From: UKL13-2 sp964417885
GTDB lineage: Bacteria > Pseudomonadota > Gammaproteobacteria > Burkholderiales > Usitatibacteraceae
Direction: 5' to 3'
DNA length: 9,048 bases
NCBI GenBank assembly: GCA_964417885.1
Contig: CAYQKN010000149.1
Span: 1 to 9,048, forward strand
In this document: one piece after another, positions 5,639 to 9,048 of the stretch
How positions within the stretch are numbered: position 1 is the first letter of the stretch
Layout of the letters: the number at the start of each line of letters is the position of its first letter
Translations under genes and position numbers: made by a program
Notes under the pieces: generated by a model
The model's database searches: none
Told to the model about the DNA's origin: nothing
What the model saw: only the letters and a program-made list of their open reading frames with translations

Positions 5639-6109
5639 TGATCTTTTCCCTTTTAGATTGTGGAACAAAGGCGCCAATTTGGTAGCTATTAGTTAGTACA
5701 TTGGCGTAAAGAAGATAACTTTGTGTAAGTTGGATGTCAACCGGAACGGTGGCGCGACATGGGGAGAGATCAGGCTCCAATTGCCGCTCTTTCGTCATCG
5801 CGAAAAACATTGAGACACCAGACTACGCGGGCTTTTCCAGCCATTTCCGGTCCGAAAGCCGCGTCAGCCTGGCGCTTCACTGCCGACGTCGCAGCGCTGC
5901 GCCGCCCCGGTTTAAATCCGGGACGACAGTTCTACAGTGGTTCCGCAACGCGCGGGATACTGGAATAGAAGTGGACGGTCGGCGATACTCTTTTCACCAC
6001 ACAACACACAGCGGCATTGCGGTAACAGACCGGTCCTGTTTGATCTTCTGGCGCGGCGATGGACTCTGGCAGATTCAGCGCCCAACGCGGCGCATGCAAG
6101 GGGGGGCGT
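5639..6109. other. 471-base divergent intergenic region
   Basis: The left part (5639-5740) is AT-rich and holds the minus-strand promoter of the secreted-protein gene. The right part (5741-6109) is the leader of the plus-strand membrane-protein gene. It contains a hairpin CCCGG-TTTAAAT-CCGGG at 5906-5922 and a weak -10-like GATACT at 5984-5989 with a poor -35. It also holds GCGGTAACAGAC at 6019-6030, which partly resembles the centre of dyads A and B but lacks their arms. An open frame at 5734-6117 lacks a ribosome site and covers the promoter, so I do not call it a gene. No RNA gene was recognised. Confidence 0.55.
5712..5740 (-). promoter_or_regulatory. Sigma-70-type promoter for the small secreted protein
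   Basis: On the minus strand a full-consensus -35 TTGACA (5735-5740) is followed by a 17-base spacer and the -10 TATCTT (5712-5717, four of six consensus). Transcription would start near 5705, giving a leader of roughly 65 bases before the ATG at 5638. It is the best promoter I see in the window. Confidence 0.65.
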
Positions 6110-6910
6110 ATGGATGAGATGTTCGGGTTTGTAATTTTCGCGCTGGTGCTGGCGTTCTTCCTGATCGTGCTGCCGATCCGCAATGCGATCAAGCGGCGGC
6201 GCGGCGAGCAGGAAACGCAGAATCAGCAGGCCAGGAATGAGGCGCTGTTCCGCTCGATGTTCCCGGAGCTGCAGCCGCATTTTCATCCCGAGCGCCTGCT
6301 CGAATTCGCCCGCGCCCGCCTCGACCGCGGCTGGTCGGCACGGACACGCTGGACGGACCCGCCGGGGTTCCCGGCTGCCGCGGTTGCCGAGCTGGCGCCG
6401 GGCGAGCGCGATCGTGAACGCGTGCGCCTGCTCGATGCGGCCGGCAAGCCGCTGGCCGATTTCACCTTTGAAAAACACGCCGAGGGCGGCGTCATCCGCG
6501 TGGGCAAGGGCAAGTTCACCGTCGACATCCGCAAGCCGGCGGAGCCGCGCGTGCGTTACTGGCATCCGGATCGCGAATTCAAGTGGTCGCGCGCGGGATG
6601 GGTGTTCAAGACCGCGGTCGCGGACGAATCCTTCGAGTCGTCGTCGAGCAGTTCATCGTTCAGCAGCGCATCGTCCAGCACCATGCCGGCGGCGGCCGCG
6701 GCGGCCGGTATCGTCGGACTCGGTGGCAGCTTCGATGGCGGCGGCGCCGCGGGCAGCTGGGACGATGCCGCGCAGGGCGCGTCGTCCGCGTCGGCGGCCA
6801 GTGACGCCGGAAGCAGTGCCGTGGTTGGCGCGACGGCCGGGTCCGCATCAGACTCCGCCGCTGACGCAGGCAGCGACGCCAGCAGCGACTCGGGCAGCAC
6901 CGCGTACTGA
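6110..6910 (+). CDS. Single-pass membrane protein with Ser/Ala/Gly-rich tail, 266 aa
   Basis: The start ATG 6110-6112 follows a G-rich ribosome site (AAGGGGGGG) at a good distance. One transmembrane helix lies at residues 4-22 (MFGFVIFALVLAFFLIVLPI), followed by a positive IRNAIKRRR stop-transfer. The positive-inside rule therefore puts the bulk of the protein in the cytoplasm. Residues 40-170 form a charged, folded-looking region with EALFRSMFPELQPHFHPERLLEFARARL and several aromatic strands (FTFEKHAEGG, VRYWHPDREFKW). The rest is low complexity: a serine run (177-190), an alanine run, then GLGGSFDGGGAAGSWDD and a Ser/Ala/Asp tail. That Gly-Ser-Trp segment resembles the C-terminal tails of TPM-domain (YgcG-like) and DUF2207 membrane proteins, but neither domain is evident. 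The stop overlaps the next start by one base, so it is co-translated with the glycosyltransferase. Family not recognised. Confidence 0.8.
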   Translation: MDEMFGFVIFALVLAFFLIVLPIRNAIKRRRGEQETQNQQARNEALFRSMFPELQPHFHPERLLEFARARLDRGWSARTRWTDPPGFPAAAVAELAPGERDRERVRLLDAAGKPLADFTFEKHAEGGVIRVGKGKFTVDIRKPAEPRVRYWHPDREFKWSRAGWVFKTAVADESFESSSSSSSFSSASSSTMPAAAAAAGIVGLGGSFDGGGAAGSWDDAAQGASSASAASDAGSSAVVGATAGSASDSAADAGSDASSDSGSTAY

Positions 6911-9048
6911 TGCCGGCCGTGCCCGGTCACCTGCTCGCGCAGCCGCTGCCGGATGCAGTGCCGTTCGGCGCGCCGGCCGACATGCTGCGCGTGGTGGTGC
7001 CGTCGCTGGCGCGCGGTGGTGCCGAACGCATCGTGATCGAATGGCTGGTGGCGGAAGCGCATCGCGGGCGCACCGCCGAGCTCGCCATTCTTCATCGCCG
7101 CCGCCAGGAATATCAGCTGCCGGCCGGCATCCGCGCGATACGCCGCGGGGCGCAGAGCGTCGAGGCCTTTGTCGATGCGCTGGCTGCGCGCTGGACTGGC
7201 GCCGCGTCGGCCGTCTCGACGCACCTGGTGACGGATGCGCTGCTGGCCCGGCTCTGGGCTAAAGGGGTGCGCACGGTGCCGGTCATCCACAACACGCAAG
7301 AGGGCTGGCGCAACGACCCGGCCGCGTGGCCGCCGGAACAGGTGCCGTTCGCCATTGCCTGCGCGGAGGCGGTGCGCGTGGAGGCGCAGGCGGCCGGCTG
7401 CCGCGTGCCGCTGCTGACGCTGCGCCACCGGCCCGCGGTCGGCGCGGCGGCGACGGACATCAACGTGCGGGAGCGCATCCGCGCGGAATGGAATATCGCA
7501 CCCGGCACCTTCGCCATCGGCGTGGTCGGTGCGTTCAAGGCGCAGAAGGACCACGGCCGCGCGGTGGCGGTGCTGGCGGCGTTGCGCCGCACGCGCGAGG
7601 CGTGCCTGGTGATCCTCGGCGGCACGCTCGATGCCGCCGGCTTCCGCCAGCTCGATGACGTGGTCACGCGGGCCGCGGCACTTGGCGCCGGTGATGCGCT
7701 TCGCCTGCCCGGTTTCGTCGAGCCGGTCGAGCCCTGGTACGCGGCCTTCGATGCGTTGCTCAATGTGAGCCGCCACGAGGGGCTTTCCATGGCGACCCGG
7801 GAAGCGCTGGCAGCGGGGTTGCCGGTGGTCGCGACCGACGTCGGCGGCCAGGGCGAGATCGCGCATCCGCAACTGTGCCTGCTGCCGGCAGAGTCGTCCG
7901 CGACCGCGTTCGCGGCGCGGCTGGCCGCGCTGCCGGTGCGCGCAACACTGCGCGCCGATACCGCACCGCGCTTTCCACGCCTCTGGTCACTCACCACCTG
8001 CTGGCAGCATTCGATACGCCGCACCATCGACACCCTGTTCGTCACCGCCAACCTGAACGCCGGTGGCGCGCAGCGATCGCTGGTGAATCTCGCCTGCCGG
8101 ATCGCGGGCAGGCATCGCCTTGCCATCGGCGTCTGCGGTGAAACCACCCATCCCGCCTTTGCCGAAGCCCTGGCCGCAGCCGGTGTCCGCGCAACGCGTT
8201 TCGCGCCCACCGCCGATGCCTGCGATGCGGCCGCCGCCGTGCTCGCGTCGGCCACCGGCGAGGGCGCGCGCAACCTCTGTTTCTGGAATGTCGATCCGCG
8301 CGTGAAGCTGCTGGTGGCGCGCTTCGCCCCGCGGGGGTTGAGGCTCATCGACGTGAGTCCCGGTGCGTATGCCTACCAGGAGCTGGAGAGCGCGACCGAC
8401 CTGGCGCACGCCATCGCCTTCGGGACGGCGGCGTATTACCGGCGTCTCGATCTGCTGGTGACCAAATTTGCCGACCCCGAACGTCCTGCCGGCGTGCGGG
8501 TGGAGGTGATTGCCAACGGCGTGGCGCTGCGCGAGCCGGCCCGCGCGTTGCCGCCGGTGCCGCGTTTTCTGGTCAGCGGCCGCATCGCGCCGAGCAAACG
8601 GCTGGAGACGGTCCTGGACGCCTTCGCCATGGCCGCCGCACAGGTGCCGGCGATGCGATTGACGATCGTCGGCCAGGCCGAGCCGCGCCACCGCGATTAC
8701 CTGTCCCGCATCGTCGCCGCCGCCAGCGGACTGGCGGTGGAATTTCATGGCGCCTGTCCAGGCCTGGACTATCTCGACCAGCCGTATACCGCGGCGGTGG
8801 TGCTGGGTACCCACCAGGGCTGTCCCAACGTGGTTCTGGAAGCGATGGCCGCGGGCCTCGCCGTCATCGCCAACGACAGCGGCGGCACGCGCGAACTGGT
8901 GCGCCACGGCGAAACCGGCTGGCTGCTGCCGGAAGCCTGCAGCACCGCGCAGCTGGCGCGCGCGCTCACCGAGGCTGCGGCTGATGCGGTTGGCACCCGG
9001 CAGCGCGGCCGCGCCGGGCGCATCCGCGCGGCGGCCAACCATTCGCTG
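6910..9048 (+). CDS. Tandem GT4/GT-B glycosyltransferase, two modules in one chain (3' end beyond window)
   Basis: The frame from ATG 6910-6912 stays open for 713 codons to the window edge. It holds two GT-B glycosyltransferase modules of the GT4 type, which move a sugar from a nucleotide donor to an acceptor in the cytoplasm. Module 1 spans about residues 25-370: RVVVPSLARGGAERIV, HNTQEGWRND, IGVVGAFKAQKDHGRAV and HEGLSMATREALAAGLPVVATDVGG, with Glu290 and Glu298 forming the EX7E motif. Module 2 runs from about 372: DTLFVTANLNAGGAQRSLVN, IANGVALREP, VSGRIAPSKRLETVLDAF and HQGCPNVVLEAMAAGLAVIANDSGG. There Gln636 (codon 8815-8817) stands where the first Glu is expected; Glu644 is kept. No start codon with a ribosome site lies at the junction, so this reads as a true fusion. 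ATG 6910 shares a base with the preceding stop; Met25 (6982) is an alternative start. Likely surface-glycan synthesis; acceptor and donor unknown. Confidence 0.88.
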   Translation, partial: MPAVPGHLLAQPLPDAVPFGAPADMLRVVVPSLARGGAERIVIEWLVAEAHRGRTAELAILHRRRQEYQLPAGIRAIRRGAQSVEAFVDALAARWTGAASAVSTHLVTDALLARLWAKGVRTVPVIHNTQEGWRNDPAAWPPEQVPFAIACAEAVRVEAQAAGCRVPLLTLRHRPAVGAAATDINVRERIRAEWNIAPGTFAIGVVGAFKAQKDHGRAVAVLAALRRTREACLVILGGTLDAAGFRQLDDVVTRAAALGAGDALRLPGFVEPVEPWYAAFDALLNVSRHEGLSMATREALAAGLPVVATDVGGQGEIAHPQLCLLPAESSATAFAARLAALPVRATLRADTAPRFPRLWSLTTCWQHSIRRTIDTLFVTANLNAGGAQRSLVNLACRIAGRHRLAIGVCGETTHPAFAEALAAAGVRATRFAPTADACDAAAAVLASATGEGARNLCFWNVDPRVKLLVARFAPRGLRLIDVSPGAYAYQELESATDLAHAIAFGTAAYYRRLDLLVTKFADPERPAGVRVEVIANGVALREPARALPPVPRFLVSGRIAPSKRLETVLDAFAMAAAQVPAMRLTIVGQAEPRHRDYLSRIVAAASGLAVEFHGACPGLDYLDQPYTAAVVLGTHQGCPNVVLEAMAAGLAVIANDSGGTRELVRHGETGWLLPEACSTAQLARALTEAAADAVGTRQRGRAGRIRAAANHSL

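Noticed and set aside
5906..5922. CCCGG-TTTAAAT-CCGGG, which looks like the T arm of a tRNA
   Set aside because: No matching acceptor, D or anticodon arm is found upstream, and the seven bases after it have no partner. It is probably a chance hairpin, though a tRNA remnant cannot be fully excluded.
5734..6117. Plus-strand open frame of 127 codons ending over the start of the membrane-protein gene
   Set aside because: No ribosome binding site. It starts inside the promoter of the divergent gene, and the translation lacks any recognisable pattern.
6556..7872. Long minus-strand open frame (438 codons) opposite the membrane protein and glycosyltransferase
   Set aside because: It is a mirror of the GC-rich plus-strand codons: Arg/Ala/His/Gln-rich translation, no ribosome site and no recognisable domain. 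The plus strand has clear glycosyltransferase motifs over the same bases.
7990..8060. Possibility that the two glycosyltransferase modules are separate genes joined by a sequencing error
   Set aside because: The frame passes the junction without a stop. There is no ATG or GTG with a ribosome site near residue 372, so a natural fusion is simpler. Reads would settle it.
7113..9042. Two more long minus-strand open frames (7113-8348, 7987-9042) over the glycosyltransferase
   Set aside because: Same reason: antisense frames kept open by high third-position GC. Their translations are compositionally biased and match no known family.
1..9048. Mobile element, CRISPR array, toxin-antitoxin pair or phage defence system
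   Set aside because: No transposase or integrase motif, no regularly spaced repeats, and no nuclease, helicase or toxin signature was seen in any credible gene.

Overview
This is a high-GC proteobacterial chromosomal window. The codons show a strong G/C preference at third positions. A Crp/Fnr regulator of the HTH_Crp_2 type, a SpoIIAA-like STAS/SEC14 protein and a GGTATC-centred dyad in two regulatory regions would fit a betaproteobacterium (Burkholderiales, possibly Oxalobacteraceae). A xanthomonad-type gammaproteobacterium is not excluded. This placement is impression, not proof: there is no rRNA or other strong taxonomic marker here.

Layout. Positions 1-208 are non-coding with a GC-rich hairpin and short direct repeat. 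A block of four minus-strand genes follows: an exported protein of unknown function (209-895), a small 81-residue protein (1182-1427), a SpoIIAA-like protein (1507-1980) and a Crp/Fnr-family regulator with a GTG start (2158-2853). The 388-base divergent region 2854-3241 separates these from two plus-strand genes for envelope proteins: a periplasmic helical-repeat (TPR-like) protein (3242-4258) and a lipoprotein (4404-5045). A near-perfect hairpin (5130-5169) lies between that lipoprotein gene and a convergent minus-strand gene (5228-5638) for a small Tyr/Gly/Pro-rich secreted protein. That gene has a good sigma-70-type promoter. After a 471-base divergent intergenic region, a two-gene plus-strand operon begins: a single-pass membrane protein with a Ser/Ala/Gly-rich tail (6110-6910), overlapping by one base a large open gene (6910 to the window edge) that encodes two GT-B/GT4 glycosyltransferase modules in one chain.

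How they may work together. No complete known pathway is visible. The best-defined biochemistry is the tandem glycosyltransferase, which probably builds a surface polysaccharide or glycan together with genes beyond the right edge. The second module has Gln in place of the first Glu of the EX7E motif. The most interesting regulatory signal is a pair of related 16-bp dyads of form TGT-N10-ACA. One lies upstream of the SpoIIAA-like gene, the other in the divergent region upstream of the Crp/Fnr gene; the spacing equals that of a Crp-type operator. A terminator-like structure on the plus strand at 1094-1144 has no plus-strand gene in front of it and could end an unannotated small RNA. I found no mobile element, CRISPR array, tRNA or rRNA. 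I see no convincing new multi-gene system.
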